A stretch of DNA of 10,187 nt. Source: an uncultured Prochlorococcus sp. (GTDB taxonomy: Bacteria; Cyanobacteriota; Cyanobacteriia; PCC-6307; Cyanobiaceae). The stretch spans positions 1 through 10,187 of the forward strand of contig CACGGY010000032.1 of assembly GCA_902572675.1 (NCBI GenBank), given 5' to 3'. Positions 4,959 to 10,187 of this stretch are shown here, one piece after another; position 1 is the stretch's first letter, and each line of letters begins with the position of its first letter. Both the position numbers and the translations under genes were made by a program. Below the pieces are notes generated by a model. It saw nothing but the letters and a program-made list of their open reading frames with translations, did no database searches and had not been told where the DNA came from.

Positions 4959-4979
4959 ACTACTATTAATAAATGTAAA
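4951..4979 (-). promoter_or_regulatory. Candidate promoter of the hli operon
   Basis: TTTACA (4979-4974) and TACATT (4956-4951) are separated by 17 bases on the minus strand. Transcription would begin near 4944, leaving about 16 bases before the ATG. The -10 box lies inside the HLR1 site, which fits repression by RpaB in low light. The -10 match is mediocre. Confidence 0.45.
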
Positions 4980-5233
4980 GCCAAGGGTCGAAATTAAGTT
5001 ATTTTCAAGATATTTACTACATATATGTAGCGTAAACGTTACATTTTTATTAAATAGTTCTTTTTGGGGGCTTCCTACGCTTTGCAGATTGGTTAGCAAA
5101 ATATTAATAGTTCAATTTCTTGTTTAAGCATTTATTTTTAAATCTTTAGAAAGATATCAATTTGGTAGAAAAAACTACAACTTTCTGAAATTGTAATAAT
5201 TAGTTTTTAGATATAAATATATTTCACTTTATT

Positions 5234-5362
5234 ATGGAATTCGCAAAAAAAATTATGACCGAAAAAGCTGAAAAGCTAAATGGTAAAGCAGCAATGCTTG
5301 GAATGTTCGCTCTTCTGGGAGCTTATTATTTTACTGGTCAAATTCTTCCAGGAATTTTCTAG
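5234..5362 (+). CDS. hli: High-light-inducible protein (HLIP), 42 residues, own transcription unit
   Basis: ATG 5234 to TAG 5360-5362: MEFAKKIMTEKAEKLNGKAA then MLGMFALLGAYYFTGQILPG and IF. Glu13, Asn16 and Met21 fit the HLIP chlorophyll-binding motif, but the usual Arg is Lys18 (NGKAAM), a conservative change that keeps the positive charge. One membrane helix spans about 19-34 and the tail is TGQILPGIF. A second ATG at 5255 would give a 35-residue protein still containing the whole motif; the first is preferred for its length match to the 42-residue hli at 4299-4427. It is transcribed away from the other hli genes and has its own terminator at 5389-5411. No HLR1 copy is found near its start. 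Confidence 0.9.
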   Translation: MEFAKKIMTEKAEKLNGKAAMLGMFALLGAYYFTGQILPGIF

Positions 5363-5388
5363 TAAAAATCCTCTTTAAATTTTTTTTC

Positions 5389-5411
5389 AGGGCTTTATCA
5401 AGCCCTTTTTT
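5389..5411 (+). terminator. Intrinsic terminator after the plus-strand hli gene
   Basis: AGGGCTT (5389-5395) pairs perfectly with AAGCCCT (5400-5406) around a TATC loop and is followed by a run of six T's. The GC-rich stem stands out in this AT-rich region. It lies 27 bases past the hli stop; on the minus strand the hairpin is followed by A's and would not stop the convergent operon well. Confidence 0.85.
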
Positions 5412-5431
5412 ACTGGTTGATTATTCCCTTT

Positions 5432-6169
5432 TTAATTATCTAATAATTCAAATAATTTACTTATTAGAAGTTTTCTTTTTAAAAAAGTTTTATCAATATA
5501 TTTTTTATTCTCTTCTTTTAAAATTTTCTGACCATTTGAGCCCAATCCTTTAAGGACAAATTCTTTATCTTCTTTAATCCACTTTTTAATCATTCCTCCC
5601 GTAGTCTCTATATGGAATTGCAGTCCGTAAGCAAAATTACCAATCCTAAAAAACTGTTCCTTACAACGATCACTACTGGCAATTAGTACTGCTTTATTAG
5701 GTAATAAAATCCTATCTCCATGCCAATGCAATACATGAAAAGGGACTTCAAACAGCGCTTTAAAGTCTTTATTTGATTTGTCTATAAAAATCTGAGACCA
5801 TCCAATTTCTGGTAATGCTTTTGGAGGTGATCCACATTTAAGAATTTCTACATCTCCTCCAGCAGCACTCGCAAGCAACTGGGCACCTAAGCAAACACCG
5901 ATTATAGGTCTCTCATTTTCTAATTCTTTTTTTATAAAATCTCTTTCTAACTTAAGCCATGGATATCTCTCGCTTCCAATATCTTTAACTCCCATTGGTC
6001 CACCCATAATTAATATTAAGTCACCTTTTTTTGTTTGCGGCAGAGCATTTTTTTTATCTAAACGAATTATTTCAATTTTTAAATCTCTTTCTTTAGCAAA
6101 TTGTTCAAAAAGACCTGGTCCCTCTATTTCTAAATGCTGCAAAACTAATAGGCGACTTATTTCCTTCAT
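5432..6169 (-). CDS. Class I glutamine amidotransferase-like protein (GMP synthase-type GATase1)
   Basis: The 245-residue protein is a stand-alone GATase1 domain. Residues 51-59 (LILIMGGPM) form the oxyanion-side strand and loop. IIGVCLGAQLLASAAGG (89-105) is the nucleophile elbow with catalytic Cys93. HVLHWHGD (145-152) is typical of GMP-synthase-like members, and LQFHIETT (183-190) supplies catalytic His186 and Glu188. The triad is therefore complete and the enzyme should hydrolyse glutamine or a gamma-glutamyl compound. Such free-standing proteins include gamma-glutamyl peptide hydrolases and enzymes of unknown substrate; no synthetase partner is nearby. The C-terminal 55 residues are Lys-rich and more variable. 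Its ATG overlaps the stop of the upstream gene as ATGA, so it is the third gene of a coupled operon. Cytoplasmic. Confidence 0.88.
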   Translation of the reverse strand: MKEISRLLVLQHLEIEGPGLFEQFAKERDLKIEIIRLDKKNALPQTKKGDLILIMGGPMGVKDIGSERYPWLKLERDFIKKELENERPIIGVCLGAQLLASAAGGDVEILKCGSPPKALPEIGWSQIFIDKSNKDFKALFEVPFHVLHWHGDRILLPNKAVLIASSDRCKEQFFRIGNFAYGLQFHIETTGGMIKKWIKEDKEFVLKGLGSNGQKILKEENKKYIDKTFLKRKLLISKLFELLDN

Positions 6170-6462
6170 TCACTTTTCATTATTTCAGCTGATTCAGAAC
6201 AGACATTAACGCTAAACCACTTCATTGCCGACCAATTATCTTCTTGAAATGTACCTGCTGCAATACTTACAAAGCAATCATTTTCATACCAACTTCGATA
6301 ACTGGGAGTTACTCCCGTTCCTTTTAATCTATTTTCTAAGCCTTTCCCATATTTTTTAATAACAAGATTTATAGCTTCATTCTCAATTTCTCTTTGCTTT
6401 TCATCAGCAAAACCTTCTAGTGGTATAAAAAAAATAATTGAGGCAATAAGTAAACGTATCAT
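6166..6462 (-). CDS. Small exported protein, middle gene of the GATase operon
   Basis: The 98-residue protein has a signal peptide (MIRLLIASIIFFIPLEGFA, likely cleaved after Ala19) and a mature part of about 79 residues. Residues 21-46 form a charged helix (EKQREIENEAINLVIKKYG and on). A compact region after it contains SYRSWYENDCFVSIAAGTF and WSAMKWFSVNVC, with Cys63 and Cys88 that could pair in the periplasm, and several Trp residues. No known family. The gene begins nine bases after the preceding gene and overlaps the GATase start by four bases (ATGA), so it is in an operon although its neighbours look cytoplasmic. Start chosen for the signal peptide. Confidence 0.7.
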   Translation of the reverse strand: MIRLLIASIIFFIPLEGFADEKQREIENEAINLVIKKYGKGLENRLKGTGVTPSYRSWYENDCFVSIAAGTFQEDNWSAMKWFSVNVCSESAEIMKSE

Positions 6463-6471
6463 TGAGTCTTT

Positions 6472-6762
6472 TTATATAAGAGTAATTTTATATCGATTAA
6501 TTAGTTTTTTAAAATCATCAACTCGATTTTGTCCATTTTTTAATGGTCTTGAGGAGTCAAGAACAGCTGCACAGCATAATTGCCAACAAGTTTTTTCATC
6601 TAGTCCTAATTTCTTTGATATATTTTTTGGGGCTTGGATAACTGTATTTATTTCTGCGATATGTTGTGTGGTTTCCCATAATTCTCCTTCAAGAAAGTCA
6701 AGTTCAATACTTGATAGTAATTCTGTAGCAACGTAATCCTTAATTAGCTCAGTTAATTCCAC
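6472..6762 (-). CDS. Hypothetical soluble protein, first gene of the GATase operon (GTG start)
   Basis: The frame starts with GTG 6762-6760, two codons after an in-frame stop, so no ATG start is possible further upstream. The 96 residues are acidic at the N-terminus (MELTELIKDYVATELLSSIE, then LDFLEGELWETTQHIAEI), with a Lys-rich middle (APKNISKKLGLDEK) and a cysteine cluster TCWQLCCAAV (Cys59, Cys63, Cys64). Predicted all-helical and cytoplasmic. The Cys-x3-Cys-Cys group could bind metal or sense redox, but no family is recognised. Nine bases separate it from the exported protein downstream. Confidence 0.6.
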   Translation of the reverse strand: MELTELIKDYVATELLSSIELDFLEGELWETTQHIAEINTVIQAPKNISKKLGLDEKTCWQLCCAAVLDSSRPLKNGQNRVDDFKKLINRYKITLI

Positions 6763-6819
6763 AATATTTTATTTAGGCAGAAGAAGTTAAATCATCTTTT
6801 AGTATTGGTATAGCAAGAT

Positions 6820-6845
6820 AAAAAAAAGGAGCTAGTTTGCACCTT
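6820..6845 (-). terminator. Probable terminator of the DUF1651 gene
   Basis: On the minus strand AAGGTGC (6845-6839) pairs with GCTCCTT (6832-6826), with one U-U mismatch and a 6-base loop, followed by seven or eight T's. It lies 35 bases past the DUF1651 stop and before the next minus-strand gene. The imperfect stem makes it moderate. Confidence 0.45.
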
Positions 6846-6879
6846 ACGTATATAAAAGGCTTTCTCTTGGCGGTGGTCC

Positions 6880-7149
6880 TTAACCATAATTGTGAGCCAC
6901 TTCTGTCCACCCTTTTTGGTGAAGTTCGTGCCACTTTTCCCACGCTAAATCTATGTTTAGTTTTTCAGAGGATTTGTACCCTCCAGGTTCTCCAAGGTGA
7001 TTTGTATAGAAAAGATGAGTATCAATTTTAAAATTAGGTTTAGCAGAATTTTTGCATTCTTCAAAAAAGATCATTCTGCTGCCTTCGGGATTTAGTAGGC
7101 ATCCGTTTGGCTTGCTGGTGCTACAACCAAATGAGTACTTAGGATCCAT
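6880..7149 (-). CDS. DUF1651 family protein
   Basis: The 89-residue protein follows the DUF1651 pattern found in many copies in marine Synechococcus and Prochlorococcus. The signs are a G-x-L-x-x-P-x-G start (NGCLLNPEGSRMIFFEE, 15-31), a central strand region (FKIDTHLFYTNHLGEPGGYKS, 40-60, with the LGEP motif), and a final helix with the WEKWHELHQKGWTEV signature (70-84). Two N-terminal cysteines (9, 17) and one at 32 are present. Function of the family is unknown; proteins are small, soluble and often variable between strains. It has its own strong promoter and a clean AAGG ribosome site close to the ATG (7149-7147), so it is probably a single-gene unit. Assignment is by eye. Confidence 0.75.
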   Translation of the reverse strand: MDPKYSFGCSTSKPNGCLLNPEGSRMIFFEECKNSAKPNFKIDTHLFYTNHLGEPGGYKSSEKLNIDLAWEKWHELHQKGWTEVAHNYG

Positions 7150-7197
7150 GCTTTACCTTTGATTGACTGGATTAACATTAATACGTTTGTACTATAA

Positions 7198-7224
7198 ATT
7201 ATATCCTACTTGTTTAGCTGTCAA
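7198..7224 (-). promoter_or_regulatory. Consensus promoter of the DUF1651 gene
   Basis: On the minus strand a perfect TTGACA (7224-7219) and a perfect TATAAT (7203-7198) are separated by 15 bases, two shorter than ideal. Transcription should begin near 7191, giving a leader of about 41 bases that contains AAAGGT six bases before the ATG. This is the best promoter match in the window. Confidence 0.65.
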
Positions 7225-7297
7225 TCCTTTTAAGGTTAAGTACTTATTTACTAATAATTATTTTGTTTTTTAATAAAAAGGTAATTTCTTTAAGTTT

Positions 7298-7480
7298 ATG
7301 AATTACAGAGAAGATTTAGAAATCAAACTACAAAAAGTAACACTTGCAATGCAGGAAGTTGTAGAGGATTCCTATAGAACTGATCAAGAGAAGCAAAGAA
7401 TAATTTCCAAACTTATTAAATTTAAAGAAGCAATCATTTTAAAGGGTATTGAACTTAATATTGAATTAGAAGCAGCCTAG
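7298..7480 (+). CDS. Small helical protein, unknown function
   Basis: The 60-residue product MNYREDLEIKLQKVTLAMQE, VVEDSYRTDQEKQRIISKLI, KFKEAIILKGIELNIELEAA is highly charged and predicted to be two antiparallel helices (about 2-24 and 27-57) with heptad-like hydrophobic spacing, so it may self-associate as a coiled coil. No cysteine, signal peptide or membrane segment. No family recognised. It is followed after 73 bases by another small gene on the same strand. Confidence 0.6.
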   Translation: MNYREDLEIKLQKVTLAMQEVVEDSYRTDQEKQRIISKLIKFKEAIILKGIELNIELEAA

Positions 7481-7536
7481 AAATATTGCTAATCTCATTA
7501 ATATTTAAAAGCTTTTAAGATGTTGGTATTTACAAA

Positions 7537-7543
7537 GAAGGTG
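7537..7543 (+). promoter_or_regulatory. Ribosome-binding site for the 53-residue membrane protein
   Basis: AGAAGGTG, about ten bases before ATG 7554, is one of the few clear Shine-Dalgarno sites in the window and fixes the start of this short gene. Confidence 0.6.
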
Positions 7544-7553
7544 AATTTATTAA

Positions 7554-7715
7554 ATGCAACCTGGAACTCTTGAATTATTGATTCTAGTATTTATCTTCTT
7601 AGGTCTTCAAGCTTGGTGGATTATCCCATTAGTTATTAAGAATAATAAATTAAATAAGAGAGGTAAGGATTTAAGAAAGGAAATTAAGCAATTAGAAAAG
7701 TTATATAAAAAATAA
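7554..7715 (+). CDS. 53-residue single-pass membrane protein
   Basis: ATG 7554 to TAA 7713-7715. The product begins MQPGTLELLILVFIFLGLQA then WWIIPLVIKNNKLNKRGKDL and ends RKEIKQLEKLYKK. One transmembrane helix spans about 6-28 and contains an aromatic pair (WW21-22) near the interface; the 25-residue tail is very basic and helical (RKEIKQLEKLYKK), so it should be cytoplasmic. A good ribosome-binding site precedes it. Small proteins of this shape are common in Prochlorococcus, and I know of no assigned function; such proteins can be subunits of larger membrane complexes. It sits 35 bases before the cupin gene on the same strand. Confidence 0.75.
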   Translation: MQPGTLELLILVFIFLGLQAWWIIPLVIKNNKLNKRGKDLRKEIKQLEKLYKK

Positions 7716-7750
7716 ATTAGTTTTTTATTTTTGCAAACTATCTATTATTA

Positions 7751-8191
7751 GTGAAAATCAAATATACAGTGAAATTAAAAAAATTTATTCCATTTTGCTT
7801 TCTTTTTATTGGGACTTTAGCTTTACCATCCCCATCTATTACTGAAGAAAAGATTGAAGTTATACCCCTTATTCAAAGTTCAAAAGGACTGAGTGGTAAA
7901 AATTTTAATTATCCCGAGGGTAAACCTGAATTAAGACTCTTAAAAGTAAAGATTCCAGTTGGCTTGAAAACTCCAATTCATACTCATCCTTCCCCAATGT
8001 TGATTCATGTCACCAGAGGAAGATTAAAACATGTGAGGGGTGAAGAAATTAATTTCTTTAAAGCGGGTGATGCATTTATAGAGAGTAATAATGGGAGGGG
8101 CCACTATGTGAAAAATGTTGGGAAGAAGCCGGCCATACTTCATGTGGGAGTTGTATCAGTAGTTGGAATGCCTACGTCCATAAATAAATAA
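7751..8191 (+). CDS. Exported cupin-domain protein
   Basis: The 146-residue protein starts with GTG 7751; a signal peptide (basic KIKYTVKLKK, core FIPFCFLFIGTLAL, cleavage near SPS-ITEE, about residue 30) supports that start and no earlier ATG fits. The mature part is a single small cupin barrel. Motif 1 is seen as GLKTPIHTHPSPMLIHVTRG (71-90), giving metal-ligand candidates His77 and His79. Motif 2 is GDAFIESNNGRGHYVKN (106-122), with His118 and the usual Asn122. The Glu normally four residues after the second His of motif 1 is replaced by Met83, so only three His ligands remain. It ends in a hydrophobic strand (HVGVVSVVG). Likely periplasmic, perhaps binding a metal and a small organic ligand; substrate unknown. 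Confidence 0.82.
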   Translation: MKIKYTVKLKKFIPFCFLFIGTLALPSPSITEEKIEVIPLIQSSKGLSGKNFNYPEGKPELRLLKVKIPVGLKTPIHTHPSPMLIHVTRGRLKHVRGEEINFFKAGDAFIESNNGRGHYVKNVGKKPAILHVGVVSVVGMPTSINK

Positions 8192-8237
8192 GATTTTTTC
8201 TCTAAGTTATTCAATCTGCATTTTTAGGATTCTCCTT

Positions 8238-9941
8238 TTACGAAGAACAACTGTAATGAGATACTCCTCCATAGTTAAAATACTGGCTTGGCTTTAGTCG
8301 ATTATATTTTTGATCTATTTCTGGGGGTTGTTCTACATATGGATTGCTAAAGACATCTTGTAACTCTTTTATTTTTTTGTAATTTCCCTTTTCAGCTTCT
8401 TCATATGCGGGAACGACCATCCATTCGCGCCAAGTATAGACTGGATTAAGGGATTTCATTGATGCCGATTTTGCTTTAATATTTTCCTCTTTCTTCAAGA
8501 CTGATTGCCAGTTTTCAAGCCATACTTCCCACCTATTATTGAGCTCGTCATTAATTGGTAAGTAGAAACAGTCTTTTAAAGAATCTAATTTATCCGGTAT
8601 TTCAGAGAGTTTACGGAACAAAATTGTATAGTCTGCTTTTGAAATGACCATGAGATTAAAAAATTCATTTATTAAAGCTTCGTTGTAATGTGCTAAGCCA
8701 AGCTTGTTTGCCCACATTTTCTTCAACTCTTTGTTCATCAATTCAGAAAAGTCTTTTTCGATTTGATCTAACTTTTCTTGATCTTGTTTGCTTTCTGAAA
8801 GTAACGGACTAAGAGAGGAACAGAATGTTTTAAAGTTGATGGCTGCAGCAGAAGGTTGGTTAAAAAATGAGAAATGTTCGCCTCCCCCTGTCCATGGTTG
8901 AAATCTTGGATCAAATAATTCACAGAATCCAAAGGGTCCATAGTCTAAGGTGTAGCCACCAGCAGCACAATTATCACTATTAAAATTACCCTGGCAATAA
9001 CCAACTCGCATCCAGTTGGCTATAAGTGATATGAGTCTTGATCTGTATAAAGATGCTAGTTTTATTACCTTACTTTCAATTGAAATCTCATATTCAATTT
9101 CATCTTTATAATTCCTATCAATAAGATGTTGAATTATCATCTTTAGTTCATTGAGGGCCTCATTATGCGCATTACTACGAACTCGTCTTGCAAAAAGTTC
9201 AATCTGACCTACACGTAAAAAAGATGGAGCGACTCTCGTAGTAATTGCCGCTTGATTATCAATCATGATGTCAGGTTCAAAATACCTGGAACCTTTGGAA
9301 TACCAGGGTCTCCTAACTATTTCTGAACGTGAGACATAAAGTGTTAAAGATCTTGAGGTAGGAATTCCCAAGGCATCCATTAATTCCTGTGCAAGAAATT
9401 CTCGTACGCTAGACCTTAAGACAGCTCTACCATCTGCTCCACGACAGTAAGGGGTTGGACCTCCTCCTTTAAGTTGCATTTCCATTCTTTTTCCATTGAA
9501 TAAACCTTCAAAAACAGAAATTGCTCTGCCATCGCCATAACCATTGCCAGTTCCAAAGGGACATTGCTGGGTATATTCAGTCCCGTAAATTGATAATGCA
9601 TAACCTGTTGCCCAACCAACAGGACTCATTGGATAATTAGCAACAGAAATATCACCTGAGAAAAAACGACAAAAATTCTTGTCTTTAGTAAGTTCTGAAC
9701 TTAGTCTTAGTTCTTTAAAAAGTTTGTTGCTGTGGGAAATATATTCTGGTTCTGGAATAGCAGTTGGAACAACTGGTACGTAATGACCCGAATATACTGA
9801 ACGCGGCTTATGATCATTTCCATCTTTTGTTGATTGAGGATCTGCTTTAAGAGAATCCATAAAAGAATAGTCAGATAGTTGAGAAAATTCAGAAAAATTT
9901 TCTGTAAGCTTTCCTTTTAATGAATCAGACTTGGTTGACAT
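8238..9941 (-). CDS. selO: SelO family protein AMPylase (YdiU/UPF0061)
   Basis: 567 residues from ATG 9941-9939; a TTG one codon earlier is ignored. SelO proteins are pseudokinases that bind ATP upside down and transfer AMP to Ser, Thr or Tyr of target proteins, and help protect against oxidative stress. Seen here: MQLKGGGPTPYCRGADGRAV (about 155-174), with nucleotide-binding Lys158, then LRSSVREFL. GYCQGNFNSDNCAAGGYTLD and YGPFGF follow, with Asp323, metal-binding Asn324 and Asp333. The C-terminal NPYVEQPP matches the family. The end is SHYSCSS, so Cys565 occupies the antepenultimate place held by selenocysteine in human SELENOO. A variant is CQGNFNSDN where many members have HGVxNTDN. The length is normal and there is no break. 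It is cytoplasmic and monocistronic, convergent with the cupin gene 46 bases away. Confidence 0.95.
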   Translation of the reverse strand: MSTKSDSLKGKLTENFSEFSQLSDYSFMDSLKADPQSTKDGNDHKPRSVYSGHYVPVVPTAIPEPEYISHSNKLFKELRLSSELTKDKNFCRFFSGDISVANYPMSPVGWATGYALSIYGTEYTQQCPFGTGNGYGDGRAISVFEGLFNGKRMEMQLKGGGPTPYCRGADGRAVLRSSVREFLAQELMDALGIPTSRSLTLYVSRSEIVRRPWYSKGSRYFEPDIMIDNQAAITTRVAPSFLRVGQIELFARRVRSNAHNEALNELKMIIQHLIDRNYKDEIEYEISIESKVIKLASLYRSRLISLIANWMRVGYCQGNFNSDNCAAGGYTLDYGPFGFCELFDPRFQPWTGGGEHFSFFNQPSAAAINFKTFCSSLSPLLSESKQDQEKLDQIEKDFSELMNKELKKMWANKLGLAHYNEALINEFFNLMVISKADYTILFRKLSEIPDKLDSLKDCFYLPINDELNNRWEVWLENWQSVLKKEENIKAKSASMKSLNPVYTWREWMVVPAYEEAEKGNYKKIKELQDVFSNPYVEQPPEIDQKYNRLKPSQYFNYGGVSHYSCSS

Positions 9942-10187
9942 CAAATTTGTTATCTATTCTTAAAGGCTTTCTAATTTCTTAAAATTAAATACCTATATAT
10001 ATTTTATATAGATTCTATTAGGGATGGTTTTTGCCGATAAGTTTGAGATTAAATAGAAGTTGAAATTTAATATTTACTAAAAAAGGTTCCGGAGTAAAAC
10101 ATTTTCTTGAGAAAAATATTTAGACTTTAGTAATAAAACAAAGCACTTAGCATTCATATCAACTATTTAACTAATGAACATTGCAAA
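9942..10187. other. Intergenic end region (246 bases)
   Basis: This stretch upstream of selO contains an AT hairpin (CTATATA 9993-9999 with TATATAG 10005-10011), TATAAA-like boxes suited to a selO promoter on the minus strand, and no frame longer than about 26 codons. A short GC-richer word GGTTCCGGAG lies at 10086-10095. No RNA gene is recognised. Confidence 0.5.
10174..10187 (+). CDS. Possible start of a gene running past the window (partial)
   Basis: ATG 10174 opens a frame (M-N-I-A-) that is cut by the end of the window after four codons. The 230-base gap and the divergent orientation relative to selO make a gene start here plausible, but there is no Shine-Dalgarno site or clear promoter and too few codons to identify anything. 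Confidence 0.25.

Larger units (their letters stand above)
4929..5233. other. Divergent hli intergenic region (305 bases, no gene)
   Basis: This gap between the divergent hli genes contains the HLR1 site and candidate promoter on the minus side. It also holds a perfect 14-base palindrome CTACATATATGTAG (5017-5030), a plus-strand GTTACATT (5038-5045), and a local GC-rich patch (GGGGGCTTCCTACGC at 5066-5080, continuing to about 5098). The rest is AT-rich with no convincing frame on either strand. It is probably all regulatory, serving both transcription directions; a small RNA at the GC patch is possible. Confidence 0.6.

Noticed and set aside
4942..5127. 61-codon plus-strand frame in the hli intergenic region
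   Set aside because: It covers the HLR1 site and promoter of the opposite hli operon, starts within regulatory DNA and looks like translated non-coding sequence.
6837..7031. 64-codon plus-strand frame
   Set aside because: Antisense to the DUF1651 gene, which has a family match, a consensus promoter and a ribosome site.
7505..7518. Perfect palindrome TTAAAAGCTTTTAA
   Set aside because: Simple AT-rich dyad with no loop and no neighbouring T-run; expected by chance at this composition.
9416..9619. 67-codon minus-strand frame inside selO
   Set aside because: It is in another frame of the strongly conserved SelO core, so it is a shadow.
9993..10011. CTATATA/TATATAG hairpin upstream of selO
   Set aside because: All but the outer pair are A-T, no T-run on a useful side; more likely part of promoter-like AT-rich DNA.
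1..10187. Mobile element, CRISPR array, tRNA or rRNA
   Set aside because: No transposase or integrase frame, no spaced direct repeats and no cloverleaf or rRNA-like sequence was found on reading both strands.

Overview
The window is very AT-rich, with short intergenic gaps, many small genes and weak Shine-Dalgarno sites. It carries high-light-inducible (hli) genes ending in TGQI(I/L)PG, a DUF1651 protein, a DUF6447-like protein and numerous small hypothetical membrane or secreted proteins. This points strongly to a marine picocyanobacterium, most likely a high-light-adapted Prochlorococcus. That assignment rests on gene content and base composition only.

Layout. At 1-696 lies the 3' end of a large acidic calcium-binding (RTX/EF-hand-like) surface or secreted protein. 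Facing it at 745-1185 is a type IV pilin-like gene whose third codon is an amber stop. A DUF6447-like gene (1300-1533) and a small secreted protein gene (1530-1739) overlap tail to tail. From 1883 to 2671 there is a decayed two-gene unit: a small frameshifted gene followed by a SYLF/Ysc84-domain gene broken by several frame changes. A 47-codon gene (2734-2877, minus) and three small membrane-protein genes (3041-3904, plus) follow.

The centre (3905-5411) is the high-light-stress locus. A minus-strand unit carries three hli genes and a 59-residue conserved protein. It has a near-consensus HLR1/RpaB site just before the first start codon and a good intrinsic terminator at the end. A fourth hli gene on the plus strand has its own terminator. 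A second, plus-strand terminator faces the hli terminator and may end a small RNA.

The rest (5432-10187) holds three regions. First is a tightly packed three-gene minus-strand operon: an unknown protein, a secreted protein and a class I glutamine amidotransferase. Next come a DUF1651 gene with a strong promoter, two small plus-strand genes and an exported cupin. Last is a full-length minus-strand SelO protein AMPylase gene, followed by a mostly empty end.

The HLIPs are expected to bind chlorophyll and carotenoid in the thylakoid under light stress. SelO is linked to redox stress in other bacteria, so the stretch 4.1-10 kb reads as a stress and photoprotection neighbourhood; that link is inference. 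No CRISPR array, IS element, tRNA or rRNA was seen. The most unusual signals are the pilin amber codon, the cluster of broken genes at 0.7-2.7 kb, and the regulatory architecture around the hli unit.
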